58,088 nucleotides of DNA from Streptomyces sp. SA15 (GCF_002291145.1 NZ_NTGE01000088.1:1-58088), one strand, 5' to 3'. Counted from the stretch's first letter, positions 34,507-43,080 are shown. Program-made: numbers and translations. Notes: generated by a model not told the origin, from the letters alone.

Positions 34507-35659
34507 AGCCGAGCGCCTGCTGAAGGTCTTCCAGCAGGTCGTCCACGTTCTCGATGCCCACGGAGAGGCGCACGAGGTCGGCGGGCACCTCGAGGGCCGA
34601 GCCGGCCGCGGAGGCGTGCGTCATGCGGCCGGGGTGCTCGATGAGGGACTCCACGCCGCCGAGGGACTCCCCGAGCGTGAACACCTTGGCGCGGTTGCAG
34701 ACCTCGACGGCCGCCTCCTCGCCGCCCTCGACCCGGAAGGAGACCATGCCGCCGAACGACCTCATCTGCTTGGCGGCGACCTCGTGACCGGGGTGTTCCG
34801 GCAGCCCCGGGTACAGCACACGCGTCACGCGCGCGTGCCGGGTCAGCATCTCGGCGATCTTCGTGGCGTTCTCGCTGTGCCGGTCCATGCGCACCGACAG
34901 CGTCTTCGTGCCGCGCAGCACCAGCCAGGAGTCGAAGGGCCCGGCGACCGCGCCCATCGCGTTCTGGTGGTACGCCAGCTCCTCGCCCAGATCCACGTCG
35001 CCCACGATCAGCGCGCCGCCGACGACGTCCGAGTGGCCGCCCATGTACTTGGTCAGCGAGTGCACCACGACGTCCGCGCCGAGAGAGAGCGGCTGCTGGA
35101 GGTACGGCGTGGCGAAGGTGTTGTCGACGACCAGCTTCGCGCCCGCGTCCCGGGCGATCTGGGCGACGGCGGCGATGTCGGTGATGCCGAGCAGCGGGTT
35201 GGAGGGGGTCTCCACCCACACGGCCTTGGTCTTCGGGGTGATGGCGGCTCGTACGGCGGCCGGATCGCCGGTGTCGGCGACCGACCACTCCACGCCCCAC
35301 CGGGAGACCACCTTGGCGAAGAGGCGGAACGTGCCGCCGTACGCGTCGTTGGGGATGACCACGTGGTCGCCGGGGCTGAGCAGCGTACGCAACAGGCAGT
35401 CCTCGGCCGCCAGTCCGGACGCGAACGCGAGGCCCCGGCGGCCGCCCTCGAGGGCGGCGATGTTCTCCTCCAGGGCGGTCCTGGTCGGGTTGGCGCTGCG
35501 GCTGTACTCGTAGCCGCCGCGCAGGCCTCCGACGCCGTCCTGCTTGTAGGTCGAGACCTGGTAGATCGGCGGGACGACCGCGCCGGTCAGGGGATCGGCG
35601 GTGTTGCCCGCGTGGATCGCGAGGGTCTCGAAGTGCTGACTGATGTGCCTGTCGCTCAT
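34505..35659 (-). CDS. metB: Cystathionine gamma-synthase
   Basis: 384 residues, full length for the Cys/Met PLP family. It joins an activated homoserine and cysteine to cystathionine in methionine synthesis (or acts in transsulfuration, since gamma-lyases are close relatives). Motifs are YSRSANPTRTALE, ASGLAAEDCLLRTLL, VDNTFATPYLQ (PLP-ring Asp) and HSLTKYMGGHSD with the Schiff-base Lys near 203. LGESLGGVESLIEHPGRMTH is near the C terminus. ATG at 35659 opens MSDRHISQHFETLAIHAGN. Its stop codon TAG is formed by the end of the 42-bp palindrome. Confidence 0.9.
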   Translation of the reverse strand: MSDRHISQHFETLAIHAGNTADPLTGAVVPPIYQVSTYKQDGVGGLRGGYEYSRSANPTRTALEENIAALEGGRRGLAFASGLAAEDCLLRTLLSPGDHVVIPNDAYGGTFRLFAKVVSRWGVEWSVADTGDPAAVRAAITPKTKAVWVETPSNPLLGITDIAAVAQIARDAGAKLVVDNTFATPYLQQPLSLGADVVVHSLTKYMGGHSDVVGGALIVGDVDLGEELAYHQNAMGAVAGPFDSWLVLRGTKTLSVRMDRHSENATKIAEMLTRHARVTRVLYPGLPEHPGHEVAAKQMRSFGGMVSFRVEGGEEAAVEVCNRAKVFTLGESLGGVESLIEHPGRMTHASAAGSALEVPADLVRLSVGIENVDDLLEDLQQALG

Positions 35660-35776
35660 GGGTGCGAGGGTAGTGCGCTCGCGGGGCGGTTGCCGGACGG
35701 CGGGACACGGGCGGGTTTTTCCACAGGCCGGCGACCAGGTTGGCCAATTGTCGGCGGCGTCTGGAACCCTTGAGAC

Positions 35777-36895
35777 ATGGAGATTCTCTGGGTCCTGATG
35801 GCGCTGGTCATGCTTGGCTTCGTGCTGCTGCCGTTCATGAGGCGCAGGCGCGGCATGATCGAACAGGTCCACCCGGGCCACCCGGACGCCGCGGACCCCG
35901 CGAACTACGGCTTCGCGCCGCAGGAGGAGCTGGACGTCCGTATGCCCGGCCCCGACCAGGACCTGCTGGACGTCCTGGACCTCGTGCAGCGCACGCAGGA
36001 CCACCGGGCGGCCGCGCAGCTCCTCGCCGGCACCGAGACCGAGGGCGAGCGGCGCTGGCAGCGGGTGCAGGCCTTCGCCGGGGCCGCGTCGCTGGAGTTG
36101 CAGCAGCGGCCCGGCGGGGTCAGTGAGACGCCGGGCGGGCAGTGGCTGCGGGTGTGGCGGGCGGAGGCACCCAAGGACGCGGGCGGCGCGGCGGTGCACG
36201 CGGAGTTCCTGGTCCAGCAGGCGTGGCGGACGTCGACGCCCGGCACGGACGAGTTCCGGATCATCATGGAGGAGGCGAAGGCCGCCTGTGGTGACGCGGC
36301 GCTGCTGGCCCCCGGCGACCCGATCCCGTACATCGTCGAGCTGTCGGTGGCGCGCGGACTGGCGTACCCCCAGCCGGAGTTCGAACAGCTCTGGCTGAAG
36401 ATCCTGGACCGCGCCCCGACGCACATGGGCGCGCATCTGGCCGCCCTGCACTACTGGTGCGAGAAGTGGCACGGCTCGCGGGAGCAGGCGTACGCCTTCG
36501 CGGAAGCGGCGGCCGCCCGTGCCCCCCGGGGCTCCCTCCTGGCGGCCATGCCCCTCTTCGCGGTCTTCGAGCACCTCCCCGAGGTGAACCTGGTCAGCGG
36601 CTTCTACCAGAGCGAGGTCGTGACGAAGGCGATCCACGGCGCGCTGCACGCCGTCCACTCGGCCCGCCCGGACGACCCGATGCTGGCCCACGTCCGCCAC
36701 CTGCTGGTGTTCTTCCTGGTCCGCGGCGAGCGCTGGGCGGAGGCGATGAGCCAGCTCGTCCACATAGACGGCCACGTCGGCGCCCTGCCGTGGACCCTCT
36801 CCCCCGACCCGGCGGCGGAGTTCGCGGTCTACCGCGCGCTGGCGGTGGCGGGCTACGAGGCGAACGGCGGCAGCCCGGCGACGTTGCCGCACTGA
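35777..36895 (+). CDS. Membrane-anchored helical-repeat protein of unknown function
   Basis: 372 residues. An N-terminal TM helix (ILWVLMALVMLGFVLLPFM) with a following RRRR stop-transfer orients the rest in the cytoplasm. The rest is helical and TPR-like: LLDVLDLVQRTQDHRAAAQLL, HLAALHYWCEKWHGSREQAYA, MLAHVRHLLVFFLVRGERW. No catalytic motif is apparent. It is divergent from metB. It looks like a conserved Streptomyces core protein. Confidence 0.8.
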   Translation: MEILWVLMALVMLGFVLLPFMRRRRGMIEQVHPGHPDAADPANYGFAPQEELDVRMPGPDQDLLDVLDLVQRTQDHRAAAQLLAGTETEGERRWQRVQAFAGAASLELQQRPGGVSETPGGQWLRVWRAEAPKDAGGAAVHAEFLVQQAWRTSTPGTDEFRIIMEEAKAACGDAALLAPGDPIPYIVELSVARGLAYPQPEFEQLWLKILDRAPTHMGAHLAALHYWCEKWHGSREQAYAFAEAAAARAPRGSLLAAMPLFAVFEHLPEVNLVSGFYQSEVVTKAIHGALHAVHSARPDDPMLAHVRHLLVFFLVRGERWAEAMSQLVHIDGHVGALPWTLSPDPAAEFAVYRALAVAGYEANGGSPATLPH

Positions 36896-36983
36896 GGGCG
36901 GCGGGCGGCCGGAATTCACGGCGCGCCCCGCACGTTGATGTGACCGGAGCCGTGATGGGCCCCGGGCCCCGATTGGAGACCGC

Positions 36984-37700
36984 ATGTTCCTGCACAGCCG
37001 TACCCCCCAGCTGCCGAGCCCCGAGCAGGCTCTGCCCGGCCGCCCGGAGCCGGCCTTCACGGTCCCCGACCGCCACACCGTCCTCGGCAACCCGCTGCTC
37101 GGCCCCTACCCCGAGGGCCTGGAAGTGGCCGACTTCGGCCTCGGCTGCTTCTGGGGCGCCGAGCGCAAGTTCTGGCAGCTCCCGGCGGGAGTCTGGACAA
37201 CGCTGGTCGGCTACCAGGGCGGCTACACCGAGCACCCCACGTACGAGGAGGTCTGCTCGGGCCTGACCGGCCACACGGAGGTGGTCCGCGTGGTCTACGA
37301 CCCGAAGCTGATCTCGTACGAACGTCTCCTGAAGACCTTCTGGGAGTCCCACGACCCCACGCAGGGCTTCCGCCAGGGCAATGACGTCGGCACGCAGTAC
37401 CGCTCGGCGATCTATACCCACACCCCCGAACAGGCCGCCATCGCCGAATCCTCCCGCAAGGCCTACCAGGAGGTCCTGACGGGTTCGGGCCACGGCACGA
37501 TCACCACAGAAATCCTCCCGGCGGAGGGCCGCGCCTTCTATCCGGGGGAGGGGTACCACCAGCAGTACCTCGACAAGAATCCGGCGGGGTACTGCGGGAT
37601 CGGCGGGACGGGGGTCAAGCTAAGTACCCCGTTCGAGACGAACTGGGGGGCGTCCTGCCCGACGGGCATCGCTGAGGTGCCGGAAACGCACGACAACTAA
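36984..37700 (+). CDS. msrA: Peptide-methionine (S)-S-oxide reductase
   Basis: 238 residues, slightly longer than usual through an N-terminal extension of about 45 residues. It reduces methionine-S-sulfoxide in proteins. GCFWGAE (about 54-60, catalytic Cys 55) is preceded by [25 protein letters not shown] and [19 protein letters not shown] are the other family blocks. C-terminal CGIGGTGVK holds a probable resolving Cys. Its transcript ends at the hairpin 37793-37823. Confidence 0.95.
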   Translation: MFLHSRTPQLPSPEQALPGRPEPAFTVPDRHTVLGNPLLGPYPEGLEVADFGLGCFWGAERKFWQLPAGVWTTLVGYQGGYTEHPTYEEVCSGLTGHTEVVRVVYDPKLISYERLLKTFWESHDPTQGFRQGNDVGTQYRSAIYTHTPEQAAIAESSRKAYQEVLTGSGHGTITTEILPAEGRAFYPGEGYHQQYLDKNPAGYCGIGGTGVKLSTPFETNWGASCPTGIAEVPETHDN

Positions 37701-37792
37701 CGCCCGTCGCCCAGACACGGCTGATGTTCTCCACGGGGGAATGCACCACTGAACAACCGTCGCCGATCAACACGAAGAGTCCCCAGCACGGA

Positions 37793-37828
37793 CAGGGCCC
37801 CGGTCATCTCGACCGGGGCCCTGCTTTT
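37793..37828 (+). terminator. Strong rho-independent terminator
   Basis: Perfect 13-bp stem CAGGGCCCCGGTC / GACCGGGGCCCTG (37793-37805, 37811-37823) with a five-base loop, followed by CTTTT. It marks the end of the msrA unit and the probable edge of the core block before the accessory region. Confidence 0.88.
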
Positions 37829-37879
37829 GTGGTCCCCTTGTACGGAGGCCGACGCGTGCCCGCCCACCGGGCAACTGCC

Positions 37880-38032
37880 TCAGCCGACCGTCACGGTCAC
37901 CCCGTTGGTGGCGGCGATCATCAGCATCACTATGACGCCCACCGTCACGAGGATGCTGATCAGGCGGGCAGTCCGGCGCTCCTTCTTGATTGTGTACCGG
38001 ACTGTCCGCCCCACCTCCTTGCTCACGCTCAT
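37880..38032 (-). CDS. Small membrane protein (50 aa)
   Basis: ATG complementary to 38030-38032 follows GGGGAGGTGAGACGT, an excellent SD. The product starts MSVSKEVGRTVRYTIKKERR, has one TM helix (LISILVTVGVIVMLMIAAT) and ends NGVTVTVG. The basic N terminus predicts the inside orientation. It is divergent from the AT-richer gene at 38158. No family is recognised; a small membrane effector or leader is possible. Confidence 0.6.
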   Translation of the reverse strand: MSVSKEVGRTVRYTIKKERRTARLISILVTVGVIVMLMIAATNGVTVTVG

Positions 38033-38157
38033 ACGTCTCACCTCCCCTCGGCGCAGGTCCGGGTTTCAGCTTGCATGACAGGGATGACGTGACGTTCCGG
38101 GCCGATACGCTGTGCACCAACGTGTGCCACATTGAAACAAGATGTGACGGGGGACGC

Positions 38158-39858
38158 TTGGCCAAGATCGATATTCCGGACAGCCTGGGGCCGGGGGCCT
38201 TGCGTGAATACCTGGAGTGGCTCCGCGACCTACACGACAAGGCTGGCCAACCGGGAGCGCGAGAAATCGGCAGCACCATTGGGTGCAGTCACGCGACGGT
38301 GACACGTTTGTTCAAGAGCTACCCGAGTAACCAGAGACTCGCATATGAGCTGGTCAAGTACTTGGTGAGCACTGCTCTGCGCCCGACGGTCCGCACAGAA
38401 GAGGACCTGGAAACGATCCTCGACAAGCTTGACGAGTTGCTCCGAGCTGCGGATCCCAATGCAAACAGGGCAAAGCCAAGCGGAGAGCCACAAGATCGCT
38501 TTACCGAGACGGTCAAGGGGCAACCGCCGCACCGGTCCCAAAAATCAGTCACGTTGGCCGAATTCCAACGCAGTTGGGATTTCCTAGGTGTACCGCAGAC
38601 CTTGGTGCTGCACTTCTGTGGATGGGCGCCGAACCATCGACACGCAAGCAGGTTCGATGCCGACGACCGGTTGAGCGTCTTGGGTGACCGAACTGGCGTT
38701 ACCACGTACGTTCGCCTTTGCCCAGATCATGCGTTGACCAGCAATCTTCTGTACCTCCGGAATCAGAGGCCTGACGTAGTCCTCATCTACTTCGAGGACC
38801 GGACGGAGATCAAAACGGATGTAGGCCGAACGAGATTCGACGTGACCTTGCTGCAAGAAATCAGCCTTCTGGAGCTGCTGATTGACATGAATCGACCGTC
38901 ACAAGTTCTACTGATTTTCGAAGCAGTCGACTGTAATAACAGACCGACAGAGGCGGCAGTAAGGGGGACACTTCGGAAAATCGCCGAGTTGAATCGCGGA
39001 GTCACAGAAAGGGAGTCGACCACCGCCAGCGCGGTGTTTATCGATGCCGACGAGAATGGCCCAGGGGTTCCCCTGCCGGTCTTGCTGGAGGAAGCCACCC
39101 GCGAGCAGGAAGAAAGCGGTGTTACCCATTTCGGCCTCACCGCCCTGATCACCGCGGCACAAGACCTAATGGACGTCCATTTCCATACAGAGAACTACGA
39201 AAGGCCGAGCAAAGCACTCAATGCACACCAAGAAGGAACGTTCAAGGATTACCGAAAAGAGCCCCACCACCATCCATCCCGCGCAACAAATCAGGAACCA
39301 CCTAAGCTGCGTGAATCCCTATCGCCGTATGCGAGCGATATAGCAAAGATTCGTGATGCCGCCGCAGCAGCCGCAGCAGCTAAGGCCTCAGACAAACAAC
39401 AGGAACCTGCCCAGCTTTACAATGATGCACTGAGCCGGACACATTCAGGTTTGGAAAATTATCTCGCGAAGAAACTAGAAGGTACGGGTCTTCGCCTCGT
39501 CGGCTCTGTTCCGCGAGCACCTGCTGGCTGGCCTCCCAGAGACTACGGGGGGAGTGCCAACCTGCCTGGCTGGGGCATCGAACTTCTGCCAGCACCTTGG
39601 CTTGGCGCAAGCATCGGCGTTGTCCACCGTTCCCACCCCGGCGAAGATCTCACCGACCTGGGATTGACATTCATCCTGGCAACAATGACGCATAATTCAC
39701 AGCACGATCACATACGAGAATTTCTACGATTCGTTCCAGGATCGCCGCAACTCGATCAAGTGATTACAGTATTGAGGGGTAAGATCGATGCTGCACTCCC
39801 CTCTGCGCTGGCCCATTTCCTGAGTGCCTGCAAAGAAGCCGACATCAGGGGACTCTAA
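38158..39858 (+). CDS. Unknown HTH-containing protein, atypical base composition
   Basis: 566 residues from TTG 38158, chosen because GGGGGA lies five bases upstream. Residues about 10-60 form an HTH-like unit (PGALREYLEWLRDLHDKAG, then REIGSTIGCSHATVTRLFKS), a kind of N terminus seen on Streptomyces conflict and signalling proteins. A mixed alpha/beta middle (about 135-370; DVVLIYFEDRTEI, SQVLLIFEAVDCNNRP) is followed by a charged linker, a poly-Ala run near 396 and a C-terminal domain (NLPGWGIELLPAPWLG). Many A/T third positions (for example AAT, GAA, ATA) set it apart from neighbours, indicating recent transfer. I cannot assign a function. Confidence 0.7.
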   Translation: MAKIDIPDSLGPGALREYLEWLRDLHDKAGQPGAREIGSTIGCSHATVTRLFKSYPSNQRLAYELVKYLVSTALRPTVRTEEDLETILDKLDELLRAADPNANRAKPSGEPQDRFTETVKGQPPHRSQKSVTLAEFQRSWDFLGVPQTLVLHFCGWAPNHRHASRFDADDRLSVLGDRTGVTTYVRLCPDHALTSNLLYLRNQRPDVVLIYFEDRTEIKTDVGRTRFDVTLLQEISLLELLIDMNRPSQVLLIFEAVDCNNRPTEAAVRGTLRKIAELNRGVTERESTTASAVFIDADENGPGVPLPVLLEEATREQEESGVTHFGLTALITAAQDLMDVHFHTENYERPSKALNAHQEGTFKDYRKEPHHHPSRATNQEPPKLRESLSPYASDIAKIRDAAAAAAAAKASDKQQEPAQLYNDALSRTHSGLENYLAKKLEGTGLRLVGSVPRAPAGWPPRDYGGSANLPGWGIELLPAPWLGASIGVVHRSHPGEDLTDLGLTFILATMTHNSQHDHIREFLRFVPGSPQLDQVITVLRGKIDAALPSALAHFLSACKEADIRGL

Positions 39859-39941
39859 TCGACAATTAGCTGTAAGCTGATGCAGCAAAGAAGGAGATTG
39901 CACCTATCCTGCCTGCAAATTCGACTTACACATATGTCGCT

Positions 39942-41294
39942 TCAGAAGGGGAGCTCTGGCCTGGTCGCACCTCTCTTGATGGTCATGATTCGCTCGTGGA
40001 AGTCACGGGCTGCAACCTCTCGCGGGTACCGGGAGCGCAGTTCCTTGTCCAGCTCATCAGCGACTAAAAGCAGGGACGGGAGAGACTTGCGGTCGGCTTC
40101 GAGTGCCGTAGTGCCCATTCCGATGGCTTCTTCTATGTCGCCGGTGCGGGCGGCGGCCACACCGAGAGTGAGACGGGCCTCTGCGGCACGCATGGGGGAG
40201 ATCTCGGTGCCGTCGGGGCCGGTGCTGATGCGGATCACTGAGCGGGCGTGGGTGGCGGCGCGTTCGTCGTCTCCGAGGAGACGGTAGGCGTCCATCTCGT
40301 AGAAGTCCCACTTGTCCGGGTCAATGATGAAGTGGTGCTCAGGGTGATCCGGTCGGGGTAGTCGGTCCAGGCGGGCGCGGCCAGCATCCAGGGAATCGCG
40401 GACCATGCGGCCGTCTCCCATGCGGGCAGCGGCGCGGGCCTTGTGCGCGTAGAGCTGCACGCCGACGGAATGGGTCTGGTCGGCGACGTGGCCGGCCTCG
40501 ACGGCTTCGAGCATGTCTTGCCAACGGCTCTGGGTGAGGGCGAACCAGGCTTCGATCTCCCACGCCCATGCCATGATCTCGCCGTGGCCTGCCTCCTGGC
40601 CTATGCGGAGTGCGGCGGCCTTGCTGAGGTTCGCGGCCTCGCGCTGGCCTCGGTCGTACTGGACGCACGCGTTCAGCAGGAACAGCCAACCGGTGTCGAC
40701 GAGTAATTCCCGGTGCTGGCGGAGGGTCATGCGGCCTTCGAGTTGCTTGGTGACGTACTGGAGGCCGTTGCGGGTGCGGTCGTGGAGGTAGTCCGCATCG
40801 GCATACGGGTAGGCGCGGGCCAGTTGGTCAATGCCCTGTTCGATCGACTCCAGGGCGGCGCTGTTGATGCTGGACATCTCCGTACGTCGGAGCATCTCGG
40901 CGATGTCCCACAGTCCGGCTCCGCCCTGTGCGATCAAAGTGCTGGGGTCCTCGGTTCGGGAAGTGACGGCCGGTCGTTCCAACTCCCATGGGCGGGGCGC
41001 GAGTCCTGCGAGATGGCCAGGGATGCGCAGTCCGTCGACGACTTCGAGGATCTTGAAGTACTGCGTGATCCGGGGGCGGACGCCCTTGCCGTCAGTCTCG
41101 GGACGGGCCATCTTGCCGATGTGTTCGCGCTTGTAGCCGACGGCCTCGGAGATCTTCGCGTAGCTGATGTGGCCATGGATCTTCGCGAGTCTGAAGACTT
41201 CACCGAAGTCGTGGTTGGCGATTGCTGACCGCACGTCCGCGCGTTCGAGTACGTGCGGCGGCAGAGCTGCCGGTGTCGGCGCTACCTCGGCCAT
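39942..41294 (-). CDS. HTH regulator with TPR-like C-terminal domain
   Basis: 450 residues. An N-terminal HTH is suggested at about residues 40-75 (ISYAKISEAVGYKREHIGKM), followed by helical repeats of the kind found in Streptomyces HTH-TPR regulators: AAALRIGQEAGHGEIMAWAW, AYAHKARAAARMGDG-like segments and EARLTLGVAAARTGDIEEAI. It probably senses a peptide or partner protein and controls nearby genes. Two inverted repeats (41318-41353) lie 24-59 bases before its ATG. It is divergent from the HATPase protein at 41486. Confidence 0.75.
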   Translation of the reverse strand: MAEVAPTPAALPPHVLERADVRSAIANHDFGEVFRLAKIHGHISYAKISEAVGYKREHIGKMARPETDGKGVRPRITQYFKILEVVDGLRIPGHLAGLAPRPWELERPAVTSRTEDPSTLIAQGGAGLWDIAEMLRRTEMSSINSAALESIEQGIDQLARAYPYADADYLHDRTRNGLQYVTKQLEGRMTLRQHRELLVDTGWLFLLNACVQYDRGQREAANLSKAAALRIGQEAGHGEIMAWAWEIEAWFALTQSRWQDMLEAVEAGHVADQTHSVGVQLYAHKARAAARMGDGRMVRDSLDAGRARLDRLPRPDHPEHHFIIDPDKWDFYEMDAYRLLGDDERAATHARSVIRISTGPDGTEISPMRAAEARLTLGVAAARTGDIEEAIGMGTTALEADRKSLPSLLLVADELDKELRSRYPREVAARDFHERIMTIKRGATRPELPF

Positions 41295-41317
41295 CTCACT
41301 TCCCCATCGTGATTGAC

Positions 41318-41353
41318 CTGACGCTCTTCGTCAGATCGGCTCTCTCGATCTGA
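41318..41353. promoter_or_regulatory. Tandem inverted repeats before the HTH-TPR regulator
   Basis: CTGACG-N5-CGTCAG (41318-41334) overlaps TCAGATCG-N7-CGATCTGA (41331-41353). Both are perfect and sit just upstream of the regulator's ATG (41294) in the divergent gap with 41486. They are candidate operators for autoregulation or mutually exclusive hairpins in the leader. Confidence 0.45.
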
Positions 41354-41485
41354 ACTCACGTCCTAACTCCGAGTGTACCGGTGAGGGGGATCCCCAAGAG
41401 GGGGGAGCGGCACGTGGGTTGAAGGGTGCACCCTCGTCACCCTGCCGGGAGGGCCTCGGTAGACGTGACCTGACGGGACCCGTTC

Positions 41486-42052
41486 ATGGACGCGAGAAGA
41501 GCGCGACAACATGCGCACTTAGCCAGTGAACTGGATGCGTACGCACACTGGTTCACCGCGCCGGATCCCTCGTCCGGCGGGCACTACCTGACGCTGACCC
41601 TCTTCGCCGACTGCGGCAACGCCACACGCGTCGCACGTGACCAGACGGCCGAGTTCCTCCGGGGCATGGGCGCCAGCGAAGTGGTGGACGACGCACGGCT
41701 GATCGTTTCAGAGCTGGTCGGGAACGTGGTGAACCACGTGGTGCCGGAACGCTCCCTGACACGTCCTGGCGGCTCCCGTCGTATTGACGTGCACTTCAAG
41801 GTGTGGCCGAAGTGGCTGTTCATCGGGGTCGCGGATGAGGACTCGTCGCCGCCGCTGCTGCCGCTCGGTGACACGTTCTGGCCGGGCCTGATGGAAGAAC
41901 TGTCGGAAGCGGTCCTGCCGGACAGCGGCCGGGGGCTGCTCATCGTTCAGCGCTTGGCGACGGCGGTGTGGTGGTCGCCGGAAGACCGGGGCGGCAAGAC
42001 CGTGTGGTGCCGCCTCGATCTCGGTGCTGGGACTCGGGGCCTGCCGTCTTGA
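41486..42052 (+). CDS. HATPase_c ATP-binding protein (RsbW/anti-sigma-like)
   Basis: 188 residues. The GHKL fold is recognisable: ARDQTAEFLRGM helix, DDARLIVSELVGNVVNHV (N box with Glu and Asn), VADEDSSPPLLP (G1-type Asp box) and SGRGLLIVQRLATAVWW (G2). Such stand-alone kinases are abundant in Streptomyces, often paired with HTH regulators, and act on anti-sigma-antagonist or regulator partners. It is divergent from the HTH-TPR gene. Confidence 0.85.
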   Translation: MDARRARQHAHLASELDAYAHWFTAPDPSSGGHYLTLTLFADCGNATRVARDQTAEFLRGMGASEVVDDARLIVSELVGNVVNHVVPERSLTRPGGSRRIDVHFKVWPKWLFIGVADEDSSPPLLPLGDTFWPGLMEELSEAVLPDSGRGLLIVQRLATAVWWSPEDRGGKTVWCRLDLGAGTRGLPS

Positions 42053-42211
42053 TGATCTCCGGCTGTCGTTGCGCGTCTTGCTCTCTCATGAGTGCGCGGC
42101 GGCCGGGTGCCGGAAGGTAGCTCATCCGGCGAACGGGGTGTGGCTCCTGGGACGGTCCGCTGAGATCCCCGCTCAGCTCCCAGGGGCCACGCTTCACAAC
42201 CGAAGACCGAG

Positions 42212-42295
42212 ACCGGGCCACCCACTCAGCCCTGGAAAGCGGAGGGTGGCCCGGTTGGGGAACGCGAAGATCCCCGGTGCCTGATGGTACCGGGG
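42212..42295 (+). terminator. Two hairpins after the HATPase gene
   Basis: ACCGGGCCACCC (42212-42223) pairs perfectly with GGGTGGCCCGGT (42244-42255) over a 20-base loop. CCCCGGT (42272-42278) then pairs with ACCGGGG (42289-42295). No T-run follows. They sit between the HATPase gene and the next small gene and probably end the first transcript. Confidence 0.5.
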
Positions 42296-42362
42296 CCTTC
42301 GTGCTGTGCATCTGCCCTGGACCAAACAGAGTTGACGATCCGTTATCTACATCAGGGCAGAG

Positions 42363-42671
42363 GTGGGACACGTGAGCGGCTCGGGTGAGGGCTGGCTGAG
42401 TGACGGGCTGGACGACGTTGCGGGCGTGGGATCCGGTCTGTGGGTGCGCGGCGTCGACTACATGTCGGGCTGGCGCGTGGCGCGTGAGGCCGCCGATCAG
42501 CTGAACCTTGCACTTCTCTTAGCAGAGTTCCAGCCGTCCGAGTTACGGGCCGTAGCCGCGACGAACGACGACGGGCACGGCGTGGTGCGCCTGGTAGGCC
42601 TGCCCGGTGCGGCCGTCCGGCTCGCGGGACTCCTGGAGAGGCTCGGCGATGGCGACGAAGGAGCGCTGTGA
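42363..42671 (+). CDS. Small hypothetical protein with a TTA codon
   Basis: 102 residues from GTG 42363, or 99 from GTG 42372. The region DQLNLALLLAEFQPSELRAVAA is helical, followed by a beta-hairpin-like stretch (DDGHGVVRLVGLPGAAVRL). The codon at 42519-42521 is TTA (Leu), read in Streptomyces by the bldA tRNA, so translation should be developmentally limited. It lies at the left side of the integrative-element genes and might be an element accessory gene. Confidence 0.65.
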   Translation: MGHVSGSGEGWLSDGLDDVAGVGSGLWVRGVDYMSGWRVAREAADQLNLALLLAEFQPSELRAVAATNDDGHGVVRLVGLPGAAVRLAGLLERLGDGDEGAL

Positions 42672-42739
42672 GGGCGCTTCCGCTGGTGAGTGGTGCACGT
42701 GGGCACGTCGCCGGCCGCAGAGACTTTGGGCGGGAGCTG

Positions 42740-42852
42740 CCATGGGGCGAGTGAACAGGGGGCCTTACGCTCGCCCGGCGAATCGGGCAGGTACTGGACC
42801 TGCCCGGTGTTGTGCCCGATTGGCCCCCTGTTCTTCGAGGCTCGCCCCATGG
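42740..42852. repeat. 113-bp nested inverted repeat
   Basis: Three sets of arms nest around one centre: CCATGGGGCGAG (42740-42751) with CTCGCCCCATGG (42841-42852), GAACAGGGGGCC (42753-42764) with GGCCCCCTGTTC (42822-42833), and AATCGGGCA (42781-42789) with TGCCCGATT (42813-42821). At the centre CGGGCAGGT/ACCTGCCCG can form an alternative hairpin. It lies in a 410-base gap without genes before the GntR gene. It could be a transfer locus, a single-strand origin, a strong terminator or a MITE. Confidence 0.65.
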
Positions 42853-43080
42853 TGGCTGCCTAAAGTCTCGGAGGCCGTCGACCCCCAGCCACCCACGCCC
42901 TGGCTGGCTTCGGCCGATCGACGCCTTGCCACCTCGGGCGGGCTTCGGTCTGGGGCGTCGGGCGACCGGGCGGGATCGGCGGTCACGCCGCACGCCCGGC
43001 CGGGGCGGCCAGGCGCCCCGGCGCGCCGCAGGCGCGCCCTTGAGGAAGTGAAGACAGATTCGACCGATCGCCCTTGGCGC

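Noticed and set aside
35660..35776. Possible SAM riboswitch before metB.
   Set aside because: Only 117 bases separate metB from the divergent gene, and no conserved S-box helices or loop motifs are visible.
34505..37090. 861-residue open frame containing metB.
   Set aside because: Family similarity starts only at MSDRHISQHFETL (35659). The rest mirrors the plus-strand gene at 35777.
37701..37830. Possible tRNA gene as an integration site at the left of the accessory region.
   Set aside because: No cloverleaf, TPsiC arm or CCA-compatible acceptor could be drawn. The structured part is a simple terminator.
42668..42754. 28-codon frame beginning in a GTGA overlap with the small TTA-containing gene.
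   Set aside because: It is too short, has no recognisable feature, and runs into the 113-bp inverted repeat.
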